This document shows positions 8,774 through 18,145 of a DNA stretch of 64,000 nucleotides, in pieces (position 1 is the stretch's first letter; the number at the start of each line of letters is the position of its first letter). The notes under the pieces were generated by a model that made no database searches, was not told the DNA's origin, and saw nothing but the letters and a program-made list of their open reading frames with translations. A program made the translations under genes and the position numbers. The DNA is from Nocardia sp. NBC_00508 (lineage in GTDB: Bacteria > Actinomycetota > Actinomycetes > Mycobacteriales > Mycobacteriaceae), in contig NZ_CP107852.1 of the NCBI RefSeq assembly GCF_036346875.1, positions 6,882,001 through 6,946,000 on the forward strand, written 5' to 3'.

Positions 8774-9712
8774 GTGAACATCGTGGATTGGGTTGTGCAG
8801 TCGGGTTCGGGTATCCGGGTCGAGTGGGGCCAGGCCGGCGCCCGAGCGCTGGGCCCGCATAGCGCGGCGCTGGTGGTAGTCGATGTGTTGTCGTTCACCA
8901 CAGCCGTATCGGTAGCAGTCGGCGCCGGGACCGCGGTGCTTCCCTACCCGTGGCGGGACGGCGGTGCGGAGGAATTCGCGGCACTCAGCACCGACGTCCG
9001 GACCAGCTTGGCACTCTCCGGCACTGAACGAATCGTTGATATCGGTTGCGGCACAGGACAATTCCTGCGCACTGTCCGAGACAGTGGGCACCGCGGCTGT
9101 CTCGTCGGAACCGATATCCACCCCGCCGCCGTCGCTGCGGTCACCGCGCTCGACACCCTGCACGCCTTCCAAGCCGATGCACTGCATTTGCCGTTTCCAG
9201 ACGCCGATTTCGATCGCGCGACCGCGATGCACTTGCTGTACTACCTGTCCGATCCGGCGGCGGGCCTGGCGGAAATGCATCGGGTGACCCGCCCCGGAGG
9301 CAGGGTCGCTGTCACCCTCAACCAGACGGCCACCGCGCCCCGGTTGCGGGCCCTCGTCGCCGAACACGCCGCCCGGCACGGGTTCGCGACGCGCCCGGCG
9401 ACGCAGATATGGGCCAGTGCACCGACCACGGCTACGCCATTGGACGTTGATTCCGCCGCCGAGTTGATGCGCATCGAGTTCGGGCATGCCACCGTGTGGC
9501 GGCGCGACAACGCCCTGCTCTTTCCTACCCCCGGGAGCGTGCTCCGGTATGCGGACGTGCTCGCCCGATTCGCGTGCGGTGTCCCCGAGGACTCACCGCA
9601 CCGTCAGCAGATCGCGCACAGCATCGGCGGCGAGGTACGCGACTGGTTCGCCCGCCACGGCGGACCGTGGCGCGACCCGAAGGGCTACACAGTGTTGACC
9701 GCCCACACCTAG
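8774..9712 (+). CDS. Chimeric protein: phosphosulfolactate-phosphatase-like N-terminus joined to SAM methyltransferase
   Basis: This 312-residue frame joins two unrelated pieces. Residues 8-70 (SGSGIRVEWGQAGARALG, ALVVVDVLSFTTAVSVAVG, then PYPWRDGGAEEFAA) match the N-terminus of ComB-type 2-phosphosulfolactate phosphatase. Residues 72 onward are a class I methyltransferase: VDIGCGTGQFLRTV (SAM motif I, GCGTG at 91-95), DADFDRATAMHLLYY and RVTRPGGRVAVTLNQ. The phosphatase portion is too short to be active. The join near 8983 looks like a deletion that fused two genes in frame. The start is a GTG at 8774. The stop overlaps the convergent dehydratase gene by 4 nt. Whether the methyltransferase half is still active is unknown. 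Confidence 0.8.
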   Translation: MNIVDWVVQSGSGIRVEWGQAGARALGPHSAALVVVDVLSFTTAVSVAVGAGTAVLPYPWRDGGAEEFAALSTDVRTSLALSGTERIVDIGCGTGQFLRTVRDSGHRGCLVGTDIHPAAVAAVTALDTLHAFQADALHLPFPDADFDRATAMHLLYYLSDPAAGLAEMHRVTRPGGRVAVTLNQTATAPRLRALVAEHAARHGFATRPATQIWASAPTTATPLDVDSAAELMRIEFGHATVWRRDNALLFPTPGSVLRYADVLARFACGVPEDSPHRQQIAHSIGGEVRDWFARHGGPWRDPKGYTVLTAHT

Positions 9713-10776
9713 CGCGGGGTCGCCGCCGGACCGACCTGGCTCCAGTCGAAGCCGAGCTCGCCCTTGTCGGCGATGATCTGCTCCCACCATGCGCGGTGCT
9801 CGACATACCAGGCGACGGTCTCGGCGATCCCGCTCGCGAAGTCATGGGTCGGTGCCCAACCCAGCTGCGACTCGATCTTGTCCGGATTGATCAGATACCG
9901 GCGATCGTGGTTCGGCCGATCCGGGATGTGCTCGATCCACTCGTCCGGACTCAGCCCGAGTGCGGTGACCACCATCGCGGCGATGTCGATATTGGTGACC
10001 TCGAACCGGGCGGACACATCGAAGATCGGCAGCAGCCCCGGGTCGGTCGCCGCCGCGGCCGGGATCGGGTCGAGCTCGGCATGCAGCACCCGATGCACCG
10101 CGGCACAGTGGTCGGCCACGTGCAGCCAGTCCCGGCTCTGCAACCCGTCGCCGTAGACCGGCACCTTCTTCCCGCGCAGCACATTCGTCACAGCGAGGGG
10201 GATCAACTTCTCCGGCAGCTGGAACGGGCCATAGTTGTTGGCGCAGTGCGTCATCCGAATATTCATCTCCGGATAGGTCTGCATGTAGGCGCGCACCATC
10301 TGATCCCCGGCCGCCTTCGCCGCCGAATACGGCGTTTTCGCGTTCAACGCCGACCGCTCGGTGAACCACTTGTCCCCGACCGCCAACTCCCCGTACACCT
10401 CGATCGTCGACACGTGCACATGCGAACGAACCGGCACCAGACGGCTGCACTCCGCCATCACCTGCGCGCCGAGGGCATTGCTGCGCATGAACGACGACGG
10501 ACCCAGAATCGCGCGATCGTTATGCGACTCCGCCGCGAAATTCACCACGAAATCCGGCCGGTGCCGACGGTAGAGGGCCTCCATCACCTCGAGGTCGGCG
10601 ATATCGGCCTTCTCGAACACGATGCGGTCGATCACCGCGTCAAGGTTCGCCAGATTGCCAGCGAAGCCGATGTAGTCCACCACCACCACCTGGGCGTCCG
10701 GCTCCCACTCCAGCAGGTGGTGCACATAGTTCGCGCCAATGAAGCCCGCGGCGCCGGTCACGAGGTAGACGGACAT
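9709..10776 (-). CDS. RmlB-like NDP-sugar 4,6-dehydratase homologue (catalytic Asp missing)
   Basis: This 355-residue extended SDR has the Rossmann motif GAAGFIG (8-14), NFAAESHNDRAILGP, the Tyr150/Lys154 pair (TPYSAAK), NNYGPFQLPEKLIPL and DGLQSRDWLHVADHC. It aligns along its length with dTDP-glucose 4,6-dehydratase. In that family the active-site motif is S-T-D-E-V-Y-G, where Asp and Glu drive water elimination. Here it reads STIEVYGEL (residues 123-131): Glu126 is kept but Asp is replaced by Ile125 (codon ATC). The protein may therefore be an epimerase-like or altered enzyme. No other deoxysugar genes are nearby. It is convergent with the chimeric methyltransferase. Confidence 0.88.
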   Translation of the reverse strand: MSVYLVTGAAGFIGANYVHHLLEWEPDAQVVVVDYIGFAGNLANLDAVIDRIVFEKADIADLEVMEALYRRHRPDFVVNFAAESHNDRAILGPSSFMRSNALGAQVMAECSRLVPVRSHVHVSTIEVYGELAVGDKWFTERSALNAKTPYSAAKAAGDQMVRAYMQTYPEMNIRMTHCANNYGPFQLPEKLIPLAVTNVLRGKKVPVYGDGLQSRDWLHVADHCAAVHRVLHAELDPIPAAAATDPGLLPIFDVSARFEVTNIDIAAMVVTALGLSPDEWIEHIPDRPNHDRRYLINPDKIESQLGWAPTHDFASGIAETVAWYVEHRAWWEQIIADKGELGFDWSQVGPAATPR

Positions 10777-11440
10777 GGCTGCCCAGCCTAGCCCAGACCC
10801 GCCCCAAGATGAGAGTGAGCAGGTTGCGCACTCCGAGTCAACCGGCGCTCAAACACCAACACGGCCTCCAACTCCGTTGGTCAGTTCGGAAGAGAGGATC
10901 CGAGACCCCGCTGGCGTCTACCGCCCGAAGCAGATGGCGGACGTTGCTGACCAGCTGCGTGTCGCGGCCGTCTGCAGTTGGTCCCGAATACGCACGGCCA
11001 CCCCCCAATCGGCCACACGCCGATCTTGTACGTCAGGCAGTCGAGACGGCTGAGCGCGATGATTTCGCCGGTCACGTCCACGTGGTAAAGGCGCTCGCCG
11101 AGGAACAGAACCCGGACGAAGTCATGCTCAGCTGGACGGCCGAGCGCGCATGACCTCGCCGTGGGAATCCCTCGCCCGGCAATGCCGCTGGCTGGCCGAC
11201 CTCGCCGACCGCTACACCACGCCGACCCCGCCGCCCTCGCGCCCACCGGCGACACAGACGATCGGCGCGACGCCGACCTCGATACCCGTGTCTTGGCCAT
11301 CCGCTCGGTCGTGGCGGCCTGTCGCCGGTACGCCACCTGGCAGGCCACAGGGTTGCGCCGCCGCCGAATCGCCCGCCAACGGGGCGGCAGCCGACAAGCA
11401 GCCAGCCGGACGCTCGTCCGCCCCGACCGACCCCGATGAC
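10777..11440 (+). pseudogene. Degenerate sequence with remnants of two overlapping hypothetical genes
   Basis: No intact gene is seen. Around 11017-11153 a plus frame reads LVRQAVETAERDDFAGHV and ALAEEQNPDEVMLSWTAERA, with its TGA overlapping an ATG at 11150 (ATGA). The next frame begins MTSPWESLARQCRWLADLADRYTT and then loses coding character, while another frame reads DLDTRVLAIRSVVAACRRY. This looks like a translationally coupled pair broken by frameshifts. I do not recognise the families. 10777-11000 holds nothing I can identify. Confidence 0.3.
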
Positions 11441-11877
11441 CGGTTGTTCGACGCGCTTAATGCGCAGCAGGTCGGGAGCCGGGTAGCGCAGATTACTGGG
11501 GCGACGGTCCGCAAGTGCGCCACCGTATCGAGGATATCCGGCAGTCCTCCGCGAGCGTGGCACTGTTCCCGGGAGTACATCCCCCAGACCCTGCACCAGT
11601 GGCTGGACGAGCAGATGGACGCCCGCGACGAGGCCACCAAACCGGGCCTGCGCCATGGTGGAAAAGAACCTCGAAACTGGAATCTCGTTCATGAGCAGTC
11701 GCGGCCTCCTGCACTTCGACACCCACTTCGGGAACATCCTGACCGACGGTCGGCGCCTCTATTTCGCGGACTACGGCCTCGCAACTTCTACCCGGTTCGG
11801 GCTGTCGCAGCAGGAGGTCATCTTTCTTCGATCGGCATCAAGCCTATGACGGCTGCTACTCGGTCGCCTACCTGTGA
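11440..11877 (+). pseudogene. Frameshifted protein-kinase-like (aminoglycoside-phosphotransferase fold) gene, C-terminal part
   Basis: Pieces of one protein are spread over all three plus frames. First comes REYIPQTLHQWLDEQMDARDEAT. Then, from 11655, MVEKNLETGISFMSSRGLLHFDTHFGNILTDG and RRLYFADYGLATSTRFGLS. Last is RHQAYDGCYSVAYL, ending at TGA 11875-11877. LLHFDTHFGNIL is a catalytic-loop-like H-x-D-x-H-x-x-N motif and FADYGLA resembles the D-[FY]-G metal-binding motif of kinase-fold proteins. At least three indels (for example an extra C near 11572) prevent expression. The N-terminal lobe is not identifiable. Confidence 0.6.
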
Positions 11878-12186
11878 AGAGCCGTCAACCGAAAGTGACT
11901 GTGCTGCAAGGTAATGCGATGCGTTCAGGGGTTTCGAGACACGCGCCGAAACGCTGCTTCGTAGGTGCAGAGTATCACGGCGATTTCCCCGGATCACAAT
12001 ATCCGCCGACGGATATTGCGCGAAACGCAGAGGCGGGCCTGGTGATTGGCCGCGATTCACGCTCGGTTGGATTCAGCCCAGCTATCGCGTGGGCGACTTG
12101 TCGATGACTCTGCTTAACGTTGCTTAAACGAATCACCACCTTTTATCGTCTTTGCTGAGCAAGACCTTCGGCCGAAAGGACCTGAG

Positions 12187-13260
12187 ATGGTGAACCGGCA
12201 GCGACCGGGAGCGAAAATCGGCAATCAGCGGTTACGCCGCGTTTCGGCCGCCGACGTCGCCGGTGCGGCCGGAGTGTCGTGCGCGGCGGTTTCCTACGTG
12301 ATGAACGGCAAGCCGGGCGTTTCGGAAGCCACCCGCAAGCGGGTGCTGGAGCTGGCCGACGAACTCGGTTTCAAGCCGAATGCCCTTGCCGCCAGCCTCC
12401 GCCGCGGGCATAGCAACGTCATCGGGCTGGTACTCGCAGACATCGCCAACCCCTTCTACCCTGAGCTTGCCGCCGGCGTCACAGACGCTGCTCATGCTTC
12501 TGGATACGAGGTTTTGCTCGGGCACACCAAGGACGATCCGGACACACTGCGACGGTTGGTCGGCGTGATGATCGAGCGTCAGGTAGATGGCGTTGTCCTC
12601 ACCGCGTTGCGCCGTGACGATGCGGAGGCCATCCGGGAGCTGCGCCGCGCCCACATCCCTTACGTCCAACTGTCTCGCCGCATTCCGCAAGTAGCCGGTG
12701 ACTATGTGGGTATCGACGACGCTGCGGCCGCTCGCGAACTGATGAATCACGTGGTCGGACACGGGTATCCGACTATCGCCGTCGTCGTCGGGCCGCGGGC
12801 ATCCAGCGCGTCCGCCGCCCGCGAGAAGGTCTTCGCAGAGGTTGCCCGCGAGCGCGGCATGCGTCTGCCCGCAGCCTGGCGGATCAGCACACAGCTCAGC
12901 GAGGCCGGCGGACGTGCCGCGGCCGAGCACCTGTTCGGGTTACCCGAGCAGCCCGCAGCGGTGGTATGCGGTAGCGACGCCATCGCGCTCGGCGTGATGG
13001 CGGCCGCGCTCGGATCGGGCCTCCGTATTCCCGACGACCTCGCGGTAACCGGCTTCGACGGGCTTCCGCTCGCGACGTCTCCGCTGGTCGACCTCACCAC
13101 GGTGACCCAGCCCCGGCAGCAGATGGCGCGCGGCTCGGTGGCGCTGCTGCTTCGCCGCATCGAGGCCGCGCCACGAAAGTACACCGCCACTATCTGCCGT
13201 CATCAGCTCCGGATCGGCCGGACCTGCGGCTGCGTACGAAAGGAGCCCTACGATGGCTGA
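12187..13260 (+). CDS. LacI-family transcriptional regulator
   Basis: The 357-residue regulator has an N-terminal LacI headpiece (VSAADVAGAAGVSCAAVSYVMN then VSEATRKRVLELADELGFKP) with the hinge LAASLRRGHSNVIGLV. A periplasmic-binding-protein-like effector domain follows (DIANPFYPELAAGV, VVCGSDAIALGVM, DLAVTGFDGLPLA). The ATG at 12187 follows AAAGGA. Its stop overlaps the next ATG by 8 nt, so the regulator is the first gene of the catabolic operon to 19817, which it presumably represses until an inducer binds. Upstream, 12110-12135 carries repeated GCTTAA elements around AACGTT that could be an operator, but I cannot show a clean palindrome. A C-terminal CGCVR tail is unusual. Confidence 0.93.
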   Translation: MVNRQRPGAKIGNQRLRRVSAADVAGAAGVSCAAVSYVMNGKPGVSEATRKRVLELADELGFKPNALAASLRRGHSNVIGLVLADIANPFYPELAAGVTDAAHASGYEVLLGHTKDDPDTLRRLVGVMIERQVDGVVLTALRRDDAEAIRELRRAHIPYVQLSRRIPQVAGDYVGIDDAAAARELMNHVVGHGYPTIAVVVGPRASSASAAREKVFAEVARERGMRLPAAWRISTQLSEAGGRAAAEHLFGLPEQPAAVVCGSDAIALGVMAAALGSGLRIPDDLAVTGFDGLPLATSPLVDLTTVTQPRQQMARGSVALLLRRIEAAPRKYTATICRHQLRIGRTCGCVRKEPYDG

Positions 13261-13987
13261 CACACCTGGCCGCCGGATCGCGCTGGTCACCGGCGCGGGA
13301 CGCGGTATCGGGCAGGCGATCTGCGCCGCGCTCGCGGCGCGCGGCGACACCGTTGTGGCTGCCGACATCGATGGTGACCTGGCGGCCGCGACGGCACGCG
13401 AGGCAGGCAACGGCAGCATCGGGATCGAACTCGATGTCGGCGACCGCGCCGCGGTCGACGACGTCGTCGAAGACACAGAGGATCGTGTCGGTCCGATCGC
13501 CATCCTGGTCAACAACGCTGGCATCAACCGAGACGCGATGCTGCACAAGATGACCGACGACCAGTGGCATGCCGTGCTCGCGGTCGATCTGTCCGCCGTG
13601 TTCTACACGGTTCGCGCAGTCGGCCGCCACATGCGCCAACACGGATACGGCCGCATCGTGAACATCTCGTCTGCCTCATGGATGGGCAATATCGGCCAGA
13701 CCAACTACGCCGCCGCCAAGGCGGGTGTCGTCGGCCTGACTCGCTCCGTTGCCAAGGAACTGGCTCGGTTTCACATCACCGCGAACGCGGTGTGCCCCGG
13801 CTTCATCGACACGGACATGACTCGTGGTCTTCCCGCTGAGATCTATCGGGCCCAGCTGGACAGGATCCCACTCGGGCGCGCCGGTGTTCCCCAGGACGTC
13901 GCCGAGGTCGTGGCCTTCTTGTCCAGCGACTCCGCCGAGTACGTCACCGGCGAGGTCATCGCGGTGGGCGGCGGCTACACGCTATGA
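13253..13987 (+). CDS. SDR family oxidoreductase (FabG-like)
   Basis: The 244-residue classical short-chain dehydrogenase has the cofactor motif TGAGRGIG (13-20), NNAG (87-90), and the catalytic Ser140, Tyr152 and Lys156 (NYAAAK). Like FabG/PhaB proteins it ends with YVTGEVIAVGGGYTL. ADIDGD after beta-2 suggests NAD(H) rather than NADP(H). AAGGAGCC precedes the ATG at 13253. It overlaps both neighbours (8 nt upstream, 4 nt downstream), showing translational coupling with the LacI gene and CoA-transferase. In this operon it probably oxidises a hydroxyacid or hydroxyacyl intermediate to the keto form. Confidence 0.93.
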   Translation: MADTPGRRIALVTGAGRGIGQAICAALAARGDTVVAADIDGDLAAATAREAGNGSIGIELDVGDRAAVDDVVEDTEDRVGPIAILVNNAGINRDAMLHKMTDDQWHAVLAVDLSAVFYTVRAVGRHMRQHGYGRIVNISSASWMGNIGQTNYAAAKAGVVGLTRSVAKELARFHITANAVCPGFIDTDMTRGLPAEIYRAQLDRIPLGRAGVPQDVAEVVAFLSSDSAEYVTGEVIAVGGGYTL

Positions 13988-15474
13988 GCCCACGCATCGT
14001 CACCGCCGAGCAAGCCGCGGATCTCATCCTTGAGGGCTCCACTGTTGCCGTCGACGGATTCACCATGATGGGTGTCGCCGAGGAGGTGTACGCGGCAATC
14101 GAGCGTTCGTTCCTCGAGTCCGGCCGCCCACACGGACTGACCCTGGTGCACGCATCGGGGCAGGCCAACCGGGCTGCTGGTCTCGACCACTTCGCGCACC
14201 GCGGCCTTGTCGCCCGCGTCGTCGGATCGCACTGGGGTCTTGCGCCGCGGATGAGCGCCTTGCTCGGCGGGGACGAAGTACCCGGTGTGTGCCTTCCTCA
14301 GGGGCAGTTGTCGACGCTGTACCGCGCTATAGCCGCCGGGCGGCCCGGCAACCTGAGCACCGTCGGCATCGCGACCTTTGTGGACCCACGTGTCGACGGT
14401 GGCCGGATCAATCATTCCGCTCGCGGCATGATCGCGCCGAATACGTACGTGGATGTCGTCACCTTGGATGGCCGGGATTACCTGCGCTACAAGTCGTTCC
14501 CGATCGATGTCGGGATTCTCCGGGCCTCGGCGGTCGACGAGGCAGGCAATGCCAGCCAGTCCGAGGAGGCTTCGGGCCTGGACGCCCTTTCCCTTGCCCA
14601 GGCGGTGCGTAACAGCGGAGGGTTCGTGATCTGCCAGGCCAAACAGGTCGTGCCAAGGGGCGCGATCGCTGCGCGTGAGGTCAGCGTGCCCGGGACGCTG
14701 ATCGACTACATCGTCCCGGTGGACGACGTCGATACCGGTCACCGCCAGACGGATTCCGCGACGCTGGACCGCGCGCTGGTCTCCGGGTTCGCCACTGTCG
14801 ATGAGCTATCGGCGGCGCTGTCGTCCACGCCGGTGACCCGCGAGCGGGCGCGGGTCGGCGAACGGGGTGCGCGGCTCGTCGAACCCGGCGATGTGATCAA
14901 CGTCGGGACGGGAATCCCCGGCGACACCATCGGTGGCGCGCTTGCCAGGGCCGGCCTGCTCGATCAGGTGACGATGACCATCGAGTCGGGTGTCTACGAC
15001 GGACTACCACTCGGCGGTACGGATTTCGGTGCCGCCAGGAACCCCAGTGCCATTATCGGGCACGCGGCGCAGTTCGACTTCTACAACGGCGGTGGCGCGG
15101 ATATCGCCTTCATGGGTGCGGGGCAGGTCAGCGGCACCGGCGATGTCAACGTCTCCGTGCTCGGTGGCCGAGTGATCGGATGCGGCGGGTTCATCGACAT
15201 CCTGGACGGCGCCCGCCGCATCTGTTTCCTGCTCTCCGCGGGCGGGCGCAACCGGAAGTTCGTCGATCACGTCGATCACACGACCTTCAGCGGGCAGGCC
15301 GCGCTGGCCAAGGACCAGCAGGTGTATCTCGCCACCGAGGACGTCACGTTGCGGCTGACCGCGGCCGGGTGGGTCGTGCACGACCTGGATCCGTCCGTCG
15401 GAACAGGCGATGTCCTGCGCAACATTCCGATCCTCACCGACTCACTCGAGCGTTCGTCCGAATCCAAGGAGTAA
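13984..15474 (+). CDS. Acyl-CoA:3-ketoacid CoA-transferase (fused alpha-beta, YdiF type)
   Basis: The 496-residue protein carries both CoA-transferase halves in one chain. The alpha-like half starts IVTAEQAADLILEGSTVAV. The beta-like half contains INVGTGIPGDTIG and the catalytic Glu334 in TMTIESGVYDG, matching the position of the active-site Glu in the YdiF class. The family moves CoA from acetyl- or succinyl-CoA to short-chain or 3-keto acids through a glutamyl-CoA intermediate. The start overlaps the SDR stop by 4 nt. Followed by a thiolase, it probably activates a 3-oxo acid for thiolytic cleavage. Confidence 0.93.
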   Translation: MSPRIVTAEQAADLILEGSTVAVDGFTMMGVAEEVYAAIERSFLESGRPHGLTLVHASGQANRAAGLDHFAHRGLVARVVGSHWGLAPRMSALLGGDEVPGVCLPQGQLSTLYRAIAAGRPGNLSTVGIATFVDPRVDGGRINHSARGMIAPNTYVDVVTLDGRDYLRYKSFPIDVGILRASAVDEAGNASQSEEASGLDALSLAQAVRNSGGFVICQAKQVVPRGAIAAREVSVPGTLIDYIVPVDDVDTGHRQTDSATLDRALVSGFATVDELSAALSSTPVTRERARVGERGARLVEPGDVINVGTGIPGDTIGGALARAGLLDQVTMTIESGVYDGLPLGGTDFGAARNPSAIIGHAAQFDFYNGGGADIAFMGAGQVSGTGDVNVSVLGGRVIGCGGFIDILDGARRICFLLSAGGRNRKFVDHVDHTTFSGQAALAKDQQVYLATEDVTLRLTAAGWVVHDLDPSVGTGDVLRNIPILTDSLERSSESKE

Positions 15475-15476
15475 TG

Positions 15477-16655
15477 ATGTTCACCCCCCCTGTCGTGGTT
15501 GCCGGTGCCCGAACTCCGGTGGGTAGCTACAGCGGCGCGCTGGCCGACGTGCCGGCACACCAACTCGGCGCGACCGCAGTCCGCGGCGCGACCGACCGTG
15601 CCGGCATCCAGGTGGATGAGGTCGACGAGTTCGTCATCGGCTGTGTCGGGCAGGTCGGCCCGGATGCCTTCAACGCCCGGCGGGTCGCCCTCGCTGCCGG
15701 GGCGCGTGCGGGTTCGACCGCGATGAACGTCAACCGGCTGTGCGGATCGGGGCTGCAGTCCATCATTTCCGCGGCGCTGGAGTTGCAAGGCGGCGATGCC
15801 GCGATCGCGGTGGCCGGAGGGAACGAGAACATGTCTCGCCAACCATTTCTGGATTTTCAAGCGAGGGACGGGTACCGCCTCGCCGACCATCTGCTCGTAG
15901 ACGGCACCCGGTCACTGGTCACCGATCCATGGGGCCAGTATCCGATGGGCGTGACCGCGGAACGAGTCGCCGACCGGTTCGGTGTAAACCGAAGGGAGCA
16001 GGACGAATTCGCCGCCGAAAGCCAGCGCCGGGCCGGTGCCGCACTCGAAGCCGGGCTGGTCGAAGGCGAGATCGTTCCGGTCACCGTGGCCGGGCGGAGG
16101 AGCGCACGGGTCGTCGCCGACGACGAACACCCGCGGCCGGGCACCACGGTGGAGAAACTGGCGAATCTGCGGGCAGCATTCGCCGACGACGGCACGGTGA
16201 CCGCAGGCAATTCTTCGGGAATCAACGATGGCGCCGCAGCTGTCGTCATGACAACGGCCGCCGTCGCGCGGGACCGAAGGCTGCCGGTCCTCGGCGAGCT
16301 GGTTGCCTTCTCGAAAGTCGGAGTGGAGCCCGAGATCATGGGCTACGCGCCGACCACAGCAATCGGGCGCGTGCTCCAAAAGTCCGGGCTGACCCTCTCC
16401 GACATCGGCTGGATCGAGCTCAACGAGGCATTCGCCGCGCAAGCTGTCGCCGTCATCCGCGACGCCGAACTCGATCCCGCACTTGTCAATCCGCTGGGCG
16501 GAGCTATCGCCTGGGGGCATCCGATCGGTGCCACGGGCGCAATCCTCACCATACGGCTCCTGAAAAACCTGCGGCGTACCGGAAAAGAGCACGGTCTCGT
16601 GACCATGTGCATCGGCGGCGGCCAAGCCCTCGCCGCCATTTTTCGCGTCGGCTGA
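15477..16655 (+). CDS. Thiolase family protein (acetyl-CoA acyltransferase)
   Basis: This 392-residue protein has the thiolase nucleophile Cys89 (NRLCGSGLQ), the GGAIAWGHPIGATGA His motif and the C-terminal catalytic Cys in MCIGGGQ. Length and residue positions match degradative thiolases. Two ATGs are adjacent (15474 and 15477); AAGGAG at 15466 sits 5 nt from the second and only 2 nt from the first, so the second was chosen. It would cleave a 3-ketoacyl-CoA made by the upstream CoA-transferase to acetyl-CoA plus a shortened acyl-CoA. Confidence 0.94.
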   Translation: MFTPPVVVAGARTPVGSYSGALADVPAHQLGATAVRGATDRAGIQVDEVDEFVIGCVGQVGPDAFNARRVALAAGARAGSTAMNVNRLCGSGLQSIISAALELQGGDAAIAVAGGNENMSRQPFLDFQARDGYRLADHLLVDGTRSLVTDPWGQYPMGVTAERVADRFGVNRREQDEFAAESQRRAGAALEAGLVEGEIVPVTVAGRRSARVVADDEHPRPGTTVEKLANLRAAFADDGTVTAGNSSGINDGAAAVVMTTAAVARDRRLPVLGELVAFSKVGVEPEIMGYAPTTAIGRVLQKSGLTLSDIGWIELNEAFAAQAVAVIRDAELDPALVNPLGGAIAWGHPIGATGAILTIRLLKNLRRTGKEHGLVTMCIGGGQALAAIFRVG

Positions 16656-16705
16656 CCGCCGATTTCTCTTTTCCACATCACTGATCTCGAGAGGGGATGG
16701 CAAGG

Positions 16706-18145
16706 ATGCCAGGCCCGACACCAGAAAATCACTTCGTCTCTATCATCGACGAACACCCGATAACCCTGCGGCAGAAGAAGATTGTCGCGGCGGCCGTGCT
16801 GGCCGACATGATGGAATTCTTCGACTACTTCCTCCTCGGATTCATTCTGTCGATCATCACCTCCACGTGGGACCTCACCTTCGGCCAGACGGCGGTCATC
16901 CTGCTCACCTCCGGCGTGGGTTTCCTCGTCGGCGCGGTGCTGTGCGGATACATCGCGGACCGTATCGGGAGGCGCAAGGTCTTCATGTGGACGGTGGTCA
17001 CGTTCTCGGTAGCGACAGGAGCCATGGCGCTGGTTCCCGAGGGTGGATGGCTGTTTCTGTCGCTGCTGCGCTTCGTCGTCGGATGCGGGGTCGGCGGCCT
17101 GTACGCGGTGGACCTTCCTCTCGTTCAGGAATTCGTCCCGGCCAGGCGCCGCGGTCAGCTCGGTGGGTTGGTGACCATGTTCATCCCGGCGGGACTGCTT
17201 CTCGGGAGTTTGTCGACCGCGCTCCTCGGCGACACGCTCGGGTGGCGGGGTCTGGTGCTCATCGGACTGCTGCCCGCATTGCTCTCGCTGTACATCCGCA
17301 AGGTCGTCCCCGAGTCGCCGAGGTGGCTGATGAGCCAGGGACGCGCGGAGCAGGCGCGGGAGTCGATCGCGTGGGCCGTCGAGCTGGCTCCCGAGGACGT
17401 CGAGTTGCCACCGGCGGAGCAGACCGCAAGGCCGCGCTGGCGAGAGCTTTTCCATTACCCACATGCGCTCACCGTGAGCTGGCTGACCAACCTGACCATC
17501 ACCACAGCGGCCTACGGCGTATTGTTCTGGGGTCCTTCGCTGTTGGTGCTCACCCTCGGCATTACCCCGGCCCGCGCCGCCTTTCTCTTCATCTTCATGA
17601 GCGTGGCAAGTCTGGCGGGCCGAGCCTTGTTCGCTTACCTTTCCGAGCGGATCGGCCGCCGGATGTCCGGGGTCCTGCTGGGCACGGCGTCGACACCGTT
17701 CTTCATCGCCGCCGCGTTCGGCTCGACCGAGCCGACCCTCTGGGGTGTCTCGCTGTTCTACCTCATGATGCTGGGCGCCTTCTTCTTCGCCGACGGCGGA
17801 TTCGCCATCGTCGGCCCGTATGCCGCGGAGGTCTGGCCGACGCGGCTGCGCGCGTCGGGGATGGGTTCGGCGCTCGGTGTGGGCAGCCTCGGCCGCATCG
17901 GCGGTCCGATGCTGCTGGCGTTGATCGCGGGCTCCGGCAACCTGGTGACCCCCATGGCCACAACGGACGCCATCACACCGGCGTTCCTGTTGTTCGCGGC
18001 CTGCACAGCCGGCGCGGCCGTGGTCTTCGCCGTCTTCGGAATCGAGACGAAGGGCCGCACCATCGATGAAATCGACGCGGGTCTGCGCCGAGGACCACGC
18101 CGACTCGCCACGGCCGCGCCGATCGGATCGGAGGCGGTCGAATGA
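16706..18145 (+). CDS. MFS transporter (sugar-porter / aromatic-acid symporter type)
   Basis: The 479-residue protein has twelve predicted hydrophobic segments. MFS hallmarks are GYIADRIGRRKVF between helices 2 and 3, VPESPRWLMSQGR after helix 6, and YLSERIGRRMSG in the second half. MMEFFDYFLLGFI in helix 1 resembles acid:H+ symporters. GAGAGGGG at 16689-16696 directly abuts an ATG at 16697, leaving no spacer, so the ATG at 16706 is preferred (9-nt spacer). Its place between the thiolase and second SDR makes it the likely importer of the operon's substrate. Confidence 0.93.
   Translation: MPGPTPENHFVSIIDEHPITLRQKKIVAAAVLADMMEFFDYFLLGFILSIITSTWDLTFGQTAVILLTSGVGFLVGAVLCGYIADRIGRRKVFMWTVVTFSVATGAMALVPEGGWLFLSLLRFVVGCGVGGLYAVDLPLVQEFVPARRRGQLGGLVTMFIPAGLLLGSLSTALLGDTLGWRGLVLIGLLPALLSLYIRKVVPESPRWLMSQGRAEQARESIAWAVELAPEDVELPPAEQTARPRWRELFHYPHALTVSWLTNLTITTAAYGVLFWGPSLLVLTLGITPARAAFLFIFMSVASLAGRALFAYLSERIGRRMSGVLLGTASTPFFIAAAFGSTEPTLWGVSLFYLMMLGAFFFADGGFAIVGPYAAEVWPTRLRASGMGSALGVGSLGRIGGPMLLALIAGSGNLVTPMATTDAITPAFLLFAACTAGAAVVFAVFGIETKGRTIDEIDAGLRRGPRRLATAAPIGSEAVE

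Noticed and set aside
9496..10791. 431-codon plus-strand frame opposite the RmlB-like gene
   Set aside because: Arg/His-rich translation typical of antisense high-GC frames; the minus strand has complete SDR motifs.
12110..12135. Repeated GCTTAA elements upstream of the LacI gene as its operator
   Set aside because: No clean palindrome of LacI type can be drawn, so it is not listed as a separate site.
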